A DNA stretch of 64,000 nucleotides from Bifidobacterium pongonis (GTDB lineage Bacteria; Actinomycetota; Actinomycetes; Actinomycetales; Bifidobacteriaceae), in the NCBI RefSeq assembly GCF_019331805.1, contig NZ_JAHBBE010000008.1:1-64000 (forward strand), read 5' to 3'. A program made the position numbers and the translations under genes. Every line of letters starts with the position of its first letter. Positions within the stretch are counted from its first letter, which is position 1. The notes beneath the pieces are model-generated. The model ran no database searches. It saw only the letters and a program-made list of their open reading frames with translations, and was not told the DNA's origin. This document shows, piece after piece, positions 43,179 to 52,212 of this stretch.

Positions 43179-44126
43179 TCAGTAGTACGCCGGAACCTGC
43201 GTCCGCTGCCACCCGTCGCCGCCGATCTGTGCGCCGCGCATCTCCTGCGACATCTGCATCAGCCGCGCGATACGGTCGGCGGTCGGCGGATGCGTGGAGA
43301 ACAGGCGGGAGAAACCGCCGGATTTGAACGGATTGGCGATCATCATGGCCGCCACCGACTGGTTGCCCGCCGTAGCCTGCATCGGCGTGGATTCCACACC
43401 CATGGAGATCTTGTTCAGCGCGGAGGCGAGCGCCTCGGGGTCCCCGGTGAGTCTGCTGCCGTCTTCGTCCGCGTCGTATTCGCGGGTGCGCGAAATGGCC
43501 AGCTGCACCAGCGACGCTCCGATGGGTGCAAGGATGGAGGTGAGAATCACGCCGATCATGCCGATCAGCCCGGAGGAGCCTTCGCGATCGCGATCGCCGC
43601 CGCCGAAGTACATGAGCGAATACCCCAGGTAGGAGATCACGGATGCCATGGCCGAGGCGATGGCGGAGGTGAGGATGTCGTGATTGTAGACGTGCATCAG
43701 TTCGTGCCCGAGCACGCCGCGCAGTTCACGTCCGTTGAGGATGCGCAGGATGCCTTGCGTGCAGCAGACCGCCGCGTGACGTTCGTTGCGTCCGGTGGCG
43801 AAGGCGTTGGGGCTTTCGGTGGGCGCGATGTAGATGCGGGGCATCGGCTTGCCGGCTTTGGCGGAAAGTTCGCGCACGATCTGATAGATCTGGGGCGCTT
43901 CCTGTTCGCTGACTTCATGCGCGCCCATGGATGCGATGGCGAGTTTGTCGGAGAACCAGTACGATCCGAATGTGGTCGCCAGTCCGATGAAGATGTAGAT
44001 ACCGAGGGTGTTGCGGCTGGCACCGGTGCACAGCCAGATGAGCATGATGATCGCCCACATCAACGCGAAGAGCAGCGTTGTTTTCAGGCCGTTGCAATGG
44101 CCGTGTACACGCATTTTGGCATTCAT
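43179..44126 (-). CDS. htpX: HtpX-type membrane zinc metalloprotease (M48)
   Basis: The protein has 315 residues. Two N-terminal membrane helices (TTLLFALMWAIIMLIWLC and NTLGIYIFIGLATTFG), the zinc motif HELMH in LGHELMHVYNHD near residue 133, two further helices, and the third Zn ligand Glu in SRTREYDADEDG. It degrades misfolded membrane proteins in the cytoplasmic membrane. SAKAGKPMPRIYIAP and PNAFATGRN are family blocks. The gene stands alone on the minus strand between tRNA-Gly and the ferredoxin reductase-like gene. Confidence 0.95.
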   Translation of the reverse strand: MNAKMRVHGHCNGLKTTLLFALMWAIIMLIWLCTGASRNTLGIYIFIGLATTFGSYWFSDKLAIASMGAHEVSEQEAPQIYQIVRELSAKAGKPMPRIYIAPTESPNAFATGRNERHAAVCCTQGILRILNGRELRGVLGHELMHVYNHDILTSAIASAMASVISYLGYSLMYFGGGDRDREGSSGLIGMIGVILTSILAPIGASLVQLAISRTREYDADEDGSRLTGDPEALASALNKISMGVESTPMQATAGNQSVAAMMIANPFKSGGFSRLFSTHPPTADRIARLMQMSQEMRGAQIGGDGWQRTQVPAYY

Positions 44127-44241
44127 GGCTTCAGCCTAAAATGCCACCCTGAATGATTACTGGATGTATCCGGGAAATGGGCGGAACGGAAAGTCGCGGA
44201 ATCGGAGCGGAAGCTCGCACAAGCATAACGTCGGAGCGCAA

Positions 44242-44277
44242 ACGAAAGAGGGAGACGAACTTCCGCTCGTCCCCCTC
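44242..44277 (-). terminator. Terminator of the FprA-like gene
   Basis: On the minus strand AGGGGGACGA and TCGTCTCCCT form a stem with one mismatch, followed by CTTTCGTTT, 48 bp after the stop at 44325. Confidence 0.7.
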
Positions 44278-44324
44278 GAATCAGATCACGCAATCAGGCG
44301 TCATATGGTCGATCAACCGCACGA

Positions 44325-45770
44325 TCAGGCGTGTGCAAGCTCGCGCATCTGCTCGGGCTCGATGACCTTCTTATGCTCGCGGCCTTCCTTCGCGCCTTCG
44401 GCACGCTCGTACGCGTCGACCTTCTTCCAACCGGCGAAGTCGATCGGCTTGACGCCACGCTCGGCCAGCAAACGGTCAATGGATTCGGGGTCGCGATCCT
44501 CGGCCACGCGACCGCCTTCGGCGGCCTTGGCGAGATCCTCAAGCATGTTGGTCACGATGGCGAGCGCGTCGGACTTGGTGGAACCGATCAGACCGACCGG
44601 TCCGCGCTTGGCCCAACCGGTGGCGTACAGGCGTTCGCGCACTTCGCCGCCGTCCGCTTCGGTGGTGATGCGTCCGTCCTCGTTCGCGTTGGCGAGGTGG
44701 GCGTGCTTTTCGTCGTAGGCGATGCCGGGCGCGGTGGCCGGCTTGTAGCCGATGGCGTGGTACACGGCTTCGACCGGGTAGTCGACGAATTCGCCGGTGC
44801 GGGTCATCTTGCCGTCGGCGCTGGTTTCGGTCTTTTCGACGCGGATCGCCTTGACTTTGCCGTCTTCGCCCAGCACTTCGGTGGGCGCGGAGTTGAAGTG
44901 CACGTAGTACTTGCGGTCGGCGGGGTTGCCTTCGAAGTCGACGTCGCCGTCGTCTTCCATATCTTCGGCCATCTCACGGATCGCGAACAGCTCTTCGACC
45001 ATCTGGCGGGTCAGCTTGTTTTCGCCGGCGACTTCGATGGTTTCCTCATCCAGGTCGAAATCGTCCTCGTTGATGATGAGCTGCACGCCCGGCAGCTTCT
45101 CCATTTCGCGAAGCTCCTGCACGCTGAACTTGGCCTGGGCCACGCCGCGGCGGATGAACAGGTGCAGCGTCTTGGCCTTGTTGGCCTTGATGCCTTCGTA
45201 CACGTTGTCCGGAATATCGGTTTTGGCTTTGAGGTCGTCGGCGTTGCGCATGAGTTCGCGAGCCACGTCCATGGCCACGTTGCCGCCGCCGATCACGGCC
45301 ACGTTTTCGGCGTCCAGCGGCCATTCGCGAGCGCCGGTCGGGTAACCGTCATACCATTCGACGAACTTGGCGGCGCCGTACACGCCGTCGAGGTCGGCGC
45401 CCGGCAGGCCGAGCGGCTTGTCTTCGACGGCACCGGTGGCGAACAGCACGGCGTCGTAGCGGGCGAGCAGCTCGTCCAGGGTGACGTCCTTGCCGAATTC
45501 CACGTCGCAGTACAAGTGGATGTCGGGGTTGTCGAGCGTCTTTTCGAGCGCGTCGGCGATGAACTTGATGGACGGGTGATCGGGGGCCACGCCGTAGCGC
45601 ACCAGGCCGAACGGAACCGGCAGCTTTTCGAACAGGTCGATGCGGGCCTTGGTGCCCAGGCCGAGTTCCTCGCCCAGCTTCTTCAGCTGGCGCAGGAAGA
45701 TGTCGGAGGAATAGACGCCTGCGGGGCCGGCGCCGATAACAGCAATACGAAGTTCAGTAGTCTCAGTCAC
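44325..45770 (-). CDS. Adrenodoxin-reductase-like ferredoxin/flavodoxin-NADP+ reductase (FprA type)
   Basis: The protein has 481 residues. The FAD motif is RIAVIGAGPAGVYSSD at the N-terminus, and the NADP motif is VAVIGGGNVAMDVAREL near residue 160. Family blocks are PFGLVRYGVAPDHPS, ATGAVEDKPLGLPG, FIRRGVAQAKFS and YATGWAKRGPVGLIG. It transfers electrons between NADPH and ferredoxin. The GTG at 45770 is taken as the start since the conserved protein begins directly before TELRIAVIG; upstream codons are not conserved-looking. It stands alone and is followed by a terminator. Confidence 0.93.
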   Translation of the reverse strand: MTETTELRIAVIGAGPAGVYSSDIFLRQLKKLGEELGLGTKARIDLFEKLPVPFGLVRYGVAPDHPSIKFIADALEKTLDNPDIHLYCDVEFGKDVTLDELLARYDAVLFATGAVEDKPLGLPGADLDGVYGAAKFVEWYDGYPTGAREWPLDAENVAVIGGGNVAMDVARELMRNADDLKAKTDIPDNVYEGIKANKAKTLHLFIRRGVAQAKFSVQELREMEKLPGVQLIINEDDFDLDEETIEVAGENKLTRQMVEELFAIREMAEDMEDDGDVDFEGNPADRKYYVHFNSAPTEVLGEDGKVKAIRVEKTETSADGKMTRTGEFVDYPVEAVYHAIGYKPATAPGIAYDEKHAHLANANEDGRITTEADGGEVRERLYATGWAKRGPVGLIGSTKSDALAIVTNMLEDLAKAAEGGRVAEDRDPESIDRLLAERGVKPIDFAGWKKVDAYERAEGAKEGREHKKVIEPEQMRELAHA

Positions 45771-45854
45771 GCGCTCTAGCCTAACGCAAACCGTCGAAAC
45801 GCAAAAGAGGCAATCCGGCTTGGAATGACCGGGCGGAAGGTGGGCGGAAGGAGG

Positions 45855-45994
45855 CGGATGGAGGCGGTATCGCCGACTGGCTACGCTGAGAAACCGGTCA
45901 GCGTGGGCAAACGGCGACGGTACCGCCAAACGGCTACGCTAACGGCTCGTCAGCGTAGACGGATGGAGATGGCATCGTCGGATGACTACGCTGA
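45855..45994. repeat. Hairpin repeat family 2, first cluster
   Basis: Three related ~45-bp units lie at 45855-45889 (left end lost), 45898-45941 and 45950-45994. The last is the most complete: it starts TCAGCGTAG and ends CTACGCTGA, with an internal GATGGCATC-like inverted core. They sit between the FprA-like start and the GT-C gene's stop. A second cluster lies at 50591-50686. Confidence 0.85.
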
Positions 45995-46057
45995 GCCAGC
46001 CGCATCAAGTCAAACCATCAGACCGGCCGCACGGAACATAACACACGGCATCCGCCG

Positions 46058-48166
46058 CTACCGCAGCGTGCGGAACACGTCGGAACGCACATACGCCGTG
46101 ATGTCGGTGGTCGTAATCCAGTTCTTCCAAGGGGTGCGCTTCGTCGCGATCGTAATCTTGCGATAATCGCGCATCCGATACCCGAGCCTGCCGAAATAGT
46201 ATTCGGGAAAATCGGTCTCACCGGTCACGAACGCCGGCTCGCCCTTGGCCGCGCACGCCGCGATCTCCCGGTTCATCTGCGCTGCGGTCGGCACCTGATT
46301 CGGCTCAAAGGATCGACCGCGATATGTGCAGTCCAACAGTCCGCGTTCCGCCGCACGCGCCGACCCGCGTTCCGTCACGCTCCACACTCCGCGACCGAGA
46401 TACGGGTCCGCGGCGATCGCCGCCCACGCGTACCGATGCGTATCCTCCTGCCTCGGCGTGTGACTCCCGTCCGACCACGTGGTTTCGGGGAAATACCGCC
46501 AGACCGACACCCAGCGGTTATGCGTGAAATCGTTGCGTTCGGCGAACGATGCCACGGCACGCGACCCCGAATAGTCGTACCGCAGATCGCACAGGCCGGC
46601 GGCGATGTTCCACCACAGGCTCGGCAGCAGCAGGAGGATGATCACACAGTTGCGCACAATCGCGCCGCGGGGATGCGCAGGGTCGGATGCGGTCGCGGCA
46701 CGGCACGAGTGTCCGATTCGGCCGAATCGGACACTCTGGGTGGGGCGAGCGGCAGGTTGAGCAGCGGGTTGAGCAGCAGGGTAGTCGCCGGAGTGGCCGG
46801 ACTTCCCGACCCGCTTTCCCGCAACGCGCCCGACGCACGCCCGCACGAATCGACGCAACCATTCCGGCGCATCATCCGCCTCGATCGGCCGATCACGAAC
46901 AAGAATCCACAGGTCGGCGACGAACAGCGCGAACAGGATGCCGAGATGATGCAGGCTGAAATATTTCGTCGCGCACAGGGCGAACAGCACGTACGGCAGC
47001 AGCAGAATGTCAAGGTCGCCGCGGCGGCGCGCCAGCCTGCCGAGTGCATACCAGACCATCGCGGACAGCACGACGCACAGCACAATCGGGAAGACGCCCA
47101 TGCGCAGACCGTGCAGCGAAACGTCGCCGGCGAACGAGGTGAACAACGCTTCGGACGGCATGATCAGCCAGAACATCAGGAACTGCATGATGGCCGAATT
47201 GCCGCCGGAGCCCGGAGTCATGCCGAACGTATCAGGGTATGGCAGGATGCTCACGGTCAGCACAAAACCCACGACCAATAGCAGCAGCCATGCGACGAAT
47301 CGCTCGGGACGCGCGATCAGCGATCGGACGGACCGCGACTCCCGCAGCACGCGCACAACCCACACCAACGCCATCGCGCACGCCAGGGCAATGCCGTAAC
47401 TGCTGGTGCAACACAGCAGGATCAAGCTCAATGTCAGACGCCACGGCTTCTCATCCCGGCTGTTCCAACATTCGGCGGTCAGGAACATGGCCGCGCACAT
47501 CAACGCGTACGGGCGCGACGTGACGCCGTATTGGAAGCACATGAAATACGTGAACGGCAGAAGACCCGCGGCGAGCGGCGGGAACGGCGAACGGAACACC
47601 AGCATCCACGCCATGAGCGCGGCGCACACGAACTGCACGCTTTTCAGCCCGATTTCGTACGGCACGCCGAGTTTCGCGGGAATCGACAACATCAGCCACC
47701 ATAGCGGCGGATGCCCCTCATAATGCGGGCGCACGAGCAGCATGTCGCGGAACGAGGCGTCGCGTGCGATGAGCCAGGATTGCGCTTCGTCGAACCACGG
47801 TTCGTGGAACGTCATCAGGAGCGCCGTCACCGCAAGATACAAGGCGAATACGATGAAGCGCCAATGGCGGCGGATCGGGTGCGCCGACACGGTTTTAGCG
47901 ATGCGGGACGATTCGGTTCGCGTCGGACCGGTTGCGGAGCCTGTTGCGGGCCTGACGGATTCGGTTCCGGTTGCGACCGCGAGGGTTGCGTGGGCCGGCC
48001 GATTAAGGTGATTGAGGTGATTGGGCTGATCTGGATGATCAGGCTGACCAGAACGGTCGGACTGTTTGATGCGGCCGGACCGTTCCGACCATCTCAACCC
48101 AAACGGCCATACGAACCGACCGTCCCCCGCCACGGCCATGCCGTCGCCCGGTTTCCCTGCTCCCAT
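46058..48166 (-). CDS. GT-C type membrane glycosyltransferase-like protein
   Basis: The protein has 702 residues; the ATG at 48166 follows GAGGAG. A ~90-residue Asp/Gln/His/Asn-rich head precedes the first helix (FIVFALYLAVTALLMTF), which is directly followed by HEPWFDEAQSWLIARD, the Asp-Glu loop typical of GT-C enzymes. About ten more helices follow, and then a ~150-residue soluble tail (WSDGSHTPRQEDTHRYAW). A hydrophilic loop near residue 485 contains SVRFGRIGHS, encoded by a perfect palindrome unit. It probably uses a lipid-linked sugar on the outer membrane face; the acceptor is unknown. Confidence 0.82.
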   Translation of the reverse strand: MGAGKPGDGMAVAGDGRFVWPFGLRWSERSGRIKQSDRSGQPDHPDQPNHLNHLNRPAHATLAVATGTESVRPATGSATGPTRTESSRIAKTVSAHPIRRHWRFIVFALYLAVTALLMTFHEPWFDEAQSWLIARDASFRDMLLVRPHYEGHPPLWWLMLSIPAKLGVPYEIGLKSVQFVCAALMAWMLVFRSPFPPLAAGLLPFTYFMCFQYGVTSRPYALMCAAMFLTAECWNSRDEKPWRLTLSLILLCCTSSYGIALACAMALVWVVRVLRESRSVRSLIARPERFVAWLLLLVVGFVLTVSILPYPDTFGMTPGSGGNSAIMQFLMFWLIMPSEALFTSFAGDVSLHGLRMGVFPIVLCVVLSAMVWYALGRLARRRGDLDILLLPYVLFALCATKYFSLHHLGILFALFVADLWILVRDRPIEADDAPEWLRRFVRACVGRVAGKRVGKSGHSGDYPAAQPAAQPAARPTQSVRFGRIGHSCRAATASDPAHPRGAIVRNCVIILLLLPSLWWNIAAGLCDLRYDYSGSRAVASFAERNDFTHNRWVSVWRYFPETTWSDGSHTPRQEDTHRYAWAAIAADPYLGRGVWSVTERGSARAAERGLLDCTYRGRSFEPNQVPTAAQMNREIAACAAKGEPAFVTGETDFPEYYFGRLGYRMRDYRKITIATKRTPWKNWITTTDITAYVRSDVFRTLR
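46707..46736. repeat. Single perfect 30-bp palindrome unit inside the GT-C gene
   Basis: GAGTGTCCGATTCGG is followed directly by its exact reverse complement. The flanking GAG/CTC extend the usual 24-bp unit. It lies in frame in a loop between membrane helices. Confidence 0.95.
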
Positions 48167-48338
48167 ACCAGCTCCTCTACCAGATCCTCGCTGCCACGAA
48201 CCTTCTCCGACTTCCATCCCTGACATACCCTGACGCATACCGATACGCCCAACGCATACTCAGGCAACAAGTGACAGTAAGCATGACCCGCACCCGGCTG
48301 TCAAGCGAGCGCCACATATGTTGCGCCGCCACCCCAAG

Positions 48339-48413
48339 TGTCCGATTCTCCCGAAAAGGACACTCACGGCACAACCCACACACCCAGACTGTCCGATTCA
48401 CCCGAATCGGACA
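48339..48413. repeat. 51-bp palindrome array, 2 units
   Basis: Units start at 48339 and 48390. They lie in the 599-bp gap between the divergent GT-C and permease genes. The rest of that gap contains GCGCACACCACGCGCACACC-like repeats at 48607-48660 and no gene. Confidence 0.92.
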
Positions 48414-48765
48414 CTCATGGTGCAATCCCAGCCCAACCCCAACCCTGCTCCCGCGCTGCCGCGGTTCTCCCCTAAGGCGGAAAATCGGCCCGGTTACACG
48501 TCTTCCCTATAATGTGCCTGTCATACCTATGGTGCAAACGTTTGACGCCCTCCCGCATCGTCAACCTGCCGACCTGCAAATCAGCAAATCCGCAGATCAG
48601 CAGGTGCGCAGCCATGCGACCGCGCACACCACGCGCACACCGCACACCACGCGCACACCAACCGCGCGGAACGGGGCGCGAACAACCGCACCAGAAATGC
48701 ACAAAGCGCAAAACACCAGCGCATAGCGCAAAACGCAGAGTATAGAGAAAAGAGAGCATCCCACA

Positions 48766-50250
48766 GTGAGTGAAACCACACCGCACAACGCGGTCAAACA
48801 CGACAAGAGCGACTCCGGATACGCCAAGGATCTGAAGCCGCGCCACATTCAGATGATCGCCATCGGCGGATCGATCGGCACGGGCCTGTTCCTGGGCGCG
48901 GGCGGCCGACTGTCGTTGGGCGGCGCCGGCCTGGCCTTCGCCTACGCGGTATGCGGCATTTTCGCATTCCTGATGGTCCGCGCCTTGGGTGAATTGGCCA
49001 TCCGCCGCCCCTCCTCCGGCGCGTTCGTCTCCTACGCACGCGAATTCCTGGGCGAAAAGGGCGCGTATGTCACCGGCTGGCTGTTCTTCCTGGACTGGTC
49101 CGTCACCGTGATGGCCGATATCACCGCCGTCGCCGTGTACTTCCACTATTGGAAGGCGTTCCAGAACGTGCCGCAATGGCTGCTCGCGCTGTGCGCGTTG
49201 GCGGTCGTGTTCGTGCTCAATATGATGAGCGTGAAAATGTTCGGCGAAGCCGAATTCTGGTTCGCGGCCATTAAGGTCGCCACGATCATCGCGTTCATGG
49301 TCATCGCCATCTGGGCCATCGTGACCGGCGCACCGGTCGGCTCCTCCCATGCCGGCATCGCCAACATCACCGAACATGGCGGACTGTTCCCGAAGGGTCT
49401 GACCACCGTGTTCGCGCTGACGCTCGGCGTGGTGTTCGCGTTCGGCGGCACCGAAATGGTCGGCGTTGCCGCCGGTGAGGCCAAGGATGCTGCCAAAGTG
49501 CTGCCCAAGGCCATCAATTCGATGATCATCCGCATCTTCGTGTTCTATGTCGGATCCGTGGTGCTCATGGCCCTCGTGCTGCCGTACACCGCCTACTCCG
49601 CCAACGAATCCCCGTTCGTCACCTTCTTCTCCGGCATCGGTATTCCGCACGCCGGCGACGTGATCCAGGTCGTCGTGCTCACCGCCGCGCTCTCGTCGCT
49701 GAACGCCGGCCTGTATTCGACGGGCCGCACGCTGCGCTCGCTCGCCGTGGCCGGTTCCGCCCCGAAGTTCGCTTCGCGCATGAACAAGCATCATGTGCCG
49801 TACGGCGGCATCATCATCACGTCCTCGCTTGGTCTGATCGGCGTGGCGCTGAACGCCGTACTACCTGCCGACGCGTTCGAAATCGTCATGAACCTGGCCG
49901 GCATCGGCATCGCCGGAACGTGGGCGGCCATTCTGGTGACGCATCTGGCGTTCCTCAAGAAGGTCAAGGCCGGCGAGGAGACCCGTCCGGCGTACCGTAT
50001 GCCGGGCGCACCGTACACGAACTACATTTCCCTGCTGTTCTTCGCCGTGGTCGTGCTGTCGAATCTCACGAGCGTGTCCGGACGTTGGACGCTGGCCATG
50101 TTCGCGGTGATCGCGGTGGCGATGGTGATCGGCTGGTTCTGCGTGCGCGGTCGCATCAACGGCAATCTGATGGACGAAATGCTGGACGATAACGGCAACG
50201 ACGTGCCCGACGTGCTGGAGACCACGGAAGTTCCCGGCAAGCAGGACTGA
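48766..50250 (+). CDS. ansP: APC-family amino acid permease, asparagine permease-like (AnsP)
   Basis: The protein has 494 residues with a GTG start. Twelve membrane helices are predicted. The APC substrate loop IAIGGSIGTGLFLGAGG lies near residue 30, followed by RPSSGAFVSYAREFLGEKGAYVTGW and the ITAVAVYFHYW segment. The latter two blocks resemble L-asparagine permeases. An L-asparaginase gene lies 750 bp downstream on the same strand, which supports asparagine uptake. The C-terminal ~35 residues are acidic. Substrate specificity is inferred. Confidence 0.85.
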   Translation: MSETTPHNAVKHDKSDSGYAKDLKPRHIQMIAIGGSIGTGLFLGAGGRLSLGGAGLAFAYAVCGIFAFLMVRALGELAIRRPSSGAFVSYAREFLGEKGAYVTGWLFFLDWSVTVMADITAVAVYFHYWKAFQNVPQWLLALCALAVVFVLNMMSVKMFGEAEFWFAAIKVATIIAFMVIAIWAIVTGAPVGSSHAGIANITEHGGLFPKGLTTVFALTLGVVFAFGGTEMVGVAAGEAKDAAKVLPKAINSMIIRIFVFYVGSVVLMALVLPYTAYSANESPFVTFFSGIGIPHAGDVIQVVVLTAALSSLNAGLYSTGRTLRSLAVAGSAPKFASRMNKHHVPYGGIIITSSLGLIGVALNAVLPADAFEIVMNLAGIGIAGTWAAILVTHLAFLKKVKAGEETRPAYRMPGAPYTNYISLLFFAVVVLSNLTSVSGRWTLAMFAVIAVAMVIGWFCVRGRINGNLMDEMLDDNGNDVPDVLETTEVPGKQD

Positions 50251-50291
50251 GCTGTACAGACGGTCCGGGATAGGCCGGTGTGCCCCACGAG

Positions 50292-50528
50292 TGTCCGATT
50301 CTCCCGAATCGGTCATTCGCGACCCACCCCCATCACCGTGAGTGTCCGATTCTCCCGAATCGGTCACTCCCAGCTCTACCGGCCCATCCAGGTTGTCCGA
50401 TTCTCCAGAAAAAGACATCCCAGCCCGCTCCAGCCCACTCCAGTCAGCCCGTGTGTCCGATTCTCCAGAAAAGGACACTCACGGTTCTTCCTGACTGGCC
50501 AGAGTGTCCGATTCGCCCGAATCGGACA
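50292..50528. repeat. 51-bp palindrome array, 5 units
   Basis: Units start at 50292, 50343, 50394, 50454 and 50505. All steps are 51 bp except one of 60 bp, where the spacer carries an extra ~9 bp from a CAGCCCRCTC-like duplication. The array starts 42 bp after the permease stop. Confidence 0.93.
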
Positions 50529-50590
50529 CTCGTTTCTGTTTTGAGCCGCGTCTCGGCTTTCCTCTTCCCGGTTCCCCGCACCGCGGCCTC

Positions 50591-50686
50591 TCAGCGTAGA
50601 CGGATGAAGAGGGGTCCGCATTCGGCTACGCTGGCGAGCGCTCAGCGTAGCTGGTTGGCGACGGTTCCGCCGTCTGTGCACGCTGG
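50591..50686. repeat. Hairpin repeat family 2, second cluster
   Basis: Two units (50591-50634 and 50642-50686) start TCAGCGTAG and end CTACGCTGG or CACGCTGGG, matching the units at 45855-45994. A half unit follows near 50695. The stretch up to 50999 is rich in CGAAACCACC/CGCGAAACCC-like simple repeats and has no gene. Confidence 0.82.
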
Positions 50687-50999
50687 GGGCGCCACAAGCG
50701 TAGCGATATGGAGAAGCCATCACCGAACGCCCACGGCAACGCCCCACGGCAACACCCACGCCACGCCACACCGCACGAGTCGAAACATCCGAAAACAGGC
50801 GTCGTAAAACACTGGCCGCGGAAAACGGAACGTCCGAATCGGCGGTACAGTGGGCATCGGAAACCGAAACCACCAAACCCGCGAAACCCACGCGAACCCG
50901 CGAAACCCACACAAGCACAAACACACCAAACCCAGCACAAACACAATCACAACCCGCAGCCCAGCAACCGCGGAATCAGGACTTCAAGGAGGTAGACCT

Positions 51000-52007
51000 T
51001 TGCGCATTCACATCACGTACACCGGCGGCACCATCGGCATGATCGATTCGCCGAACGGCCTGGTGCCGGGCGCCGACACCAAGGGCTGGCTGTTCCGTCT
51101 GCTGGAGGACGCGCATATGGACAGCAGCCTGTTCACGTTCACCGAGCTCGATCCGCTGATCGACTCGTCGAACGCCACGCCCGAAAACTGGCAGACCATG
51201 ATCGACGATCTTAACGCGCACCGTGACGATGCGGACGCGTTCGTGGTTCTGCATGGCACCGACACGATGAGCTATTCGAGCGCCGCCCTGTCGTATGCGC
51301 TCACCGGTTTCGGCAAGCCGGTCATTTTCACGGGCTCCCAGCACCCGTTGGGCAAGATCGAATCGGATGCGACGGCCAATGTGACCGGTGCGTTGAATGC
51401 GGCGATGAGCGATCGCATGCATGGCGTCGGACTGTTCTTCGGCCATCATCTGTTTTCCGGCAATCGTGTGAGCAAGTCGTCGTCGTGGGCGTTCGAGGGT
51501 TTCTCCGCGCCGTCGACCGGCCCGCTGGCCCGCACCGGCACGCCGTGGCACTGGTATGCACCGGATGGGAATGGTGAGGGTTGGCGCGATCCGAAGCCGT
51601 ATCAGCGGCATGATGTGGCCGTGATCGACATGGCTCCCGGTATCACCGCCGCGCGTCTTGAGGCGATGTTGACGCCGCGCCCGGAAGCGGTGTTGTTGCG
51701 CGCGTATGGCGTGGGCAATGTGCCGAGCGATGAGCCGGGTCTGACGGATGTGATCGCCGATACGCTGCGTGATGGCGTGCCGGTGATCATCGCGTCGCAG
51801 TGCCAGCAGGCGGAGGTGCTGCTGGGTCATTATGAGACGGGTGATGCGATTGCGCGTGCGGGTGCGATCGGTTCGGGCGATATGACGTTGGAGGCCACGT
51901 ATGCGAAGATCATGTTCCTGCTGTCGCAGGGCGTGGAGGGGCGTGATTTCGCGGATTGGATGACCAGGTCCATCGCAGGTGAGATTTCGCCGGCTTCCGC
52001 TTTGTGA
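51000..52007 (+). CDS. ansA: L-asparaginase (type I)
   Basis: The protein has 335 residues. A TTG start at 51000 is fixed by the strong AAGGAGGT 5 nt upstream. The catalytic Thr lies in TYTGGTIGM, and the second catalytic block in FVVLHGTDTMSYS; IFTGSQHPLG and GNRVSKSSSW are further family blocks. It hydrolyses asparagine to aspartate and ammonia. No signal peptide is seen, so it is cytoplasmic. With the upstream permease it forms a likely asparagine utilisation pair. Confidence 0.93.
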   Translation: MRIHITYTGGTIGMIDSPNGLVPGADTKGWLFRLLEDAHMDSSLFTFTELDPLIDSSNATPENWQTMIDDLNAHRDDADAFVVLHGTDTMSYSSAALSYALTGFGKPVIFTGSQHPLGKIESDATANVTGALNAAMSDRMHGVGLFFGHHLFSGNRVSKSSSWAFEGFSAPSTGPLARTGTPWHWYAPDGNGEGWRDPKPYQRHDVAVIDMAPGITAARLEAMLTPRPEAVLLRAYGVGNVPSDEPGLTDVIADTLRDGVPVIIASQCQQAEVLLGHYETGDAIARAGAIGSGDMTLEATYAKIMFLLSQGVEGRDFADWMTRSIAGEISPASAL

Positions 52008-52070
52008 CGGCCCGGCACGGTTCATCAATACCGCTCACCGGCACAACTTACCGGCACAACTCGTAGCAAA

Positions 52071-52116
52071 CGCGCGGGGGCGCGACCGTTCATCGAAACG
52101 GCCGCGCCCCCGCGCG
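52071..52116. terminator. Terminator between asparaginase and P-type ATPase genes
   Basis: CGCGCGGGGGCGCG pairs with CGCGCCCCCGCGCG, continued by ACCGTT/AACGGC. The 14-bp GC stem lies between convergent genes and probably stops both transcripts. There is no U-tract. Confidence 0.75.
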
Positions 52117-52212
52117 TTCATATCAGACGCCTGCGAGCGAGCGTCCGCAGCGCCCGCTGCACCTGCGAGCCGGTACCCGCAACGAACAGGCACCGGCAAA
52201 CAAACCCCGCCA

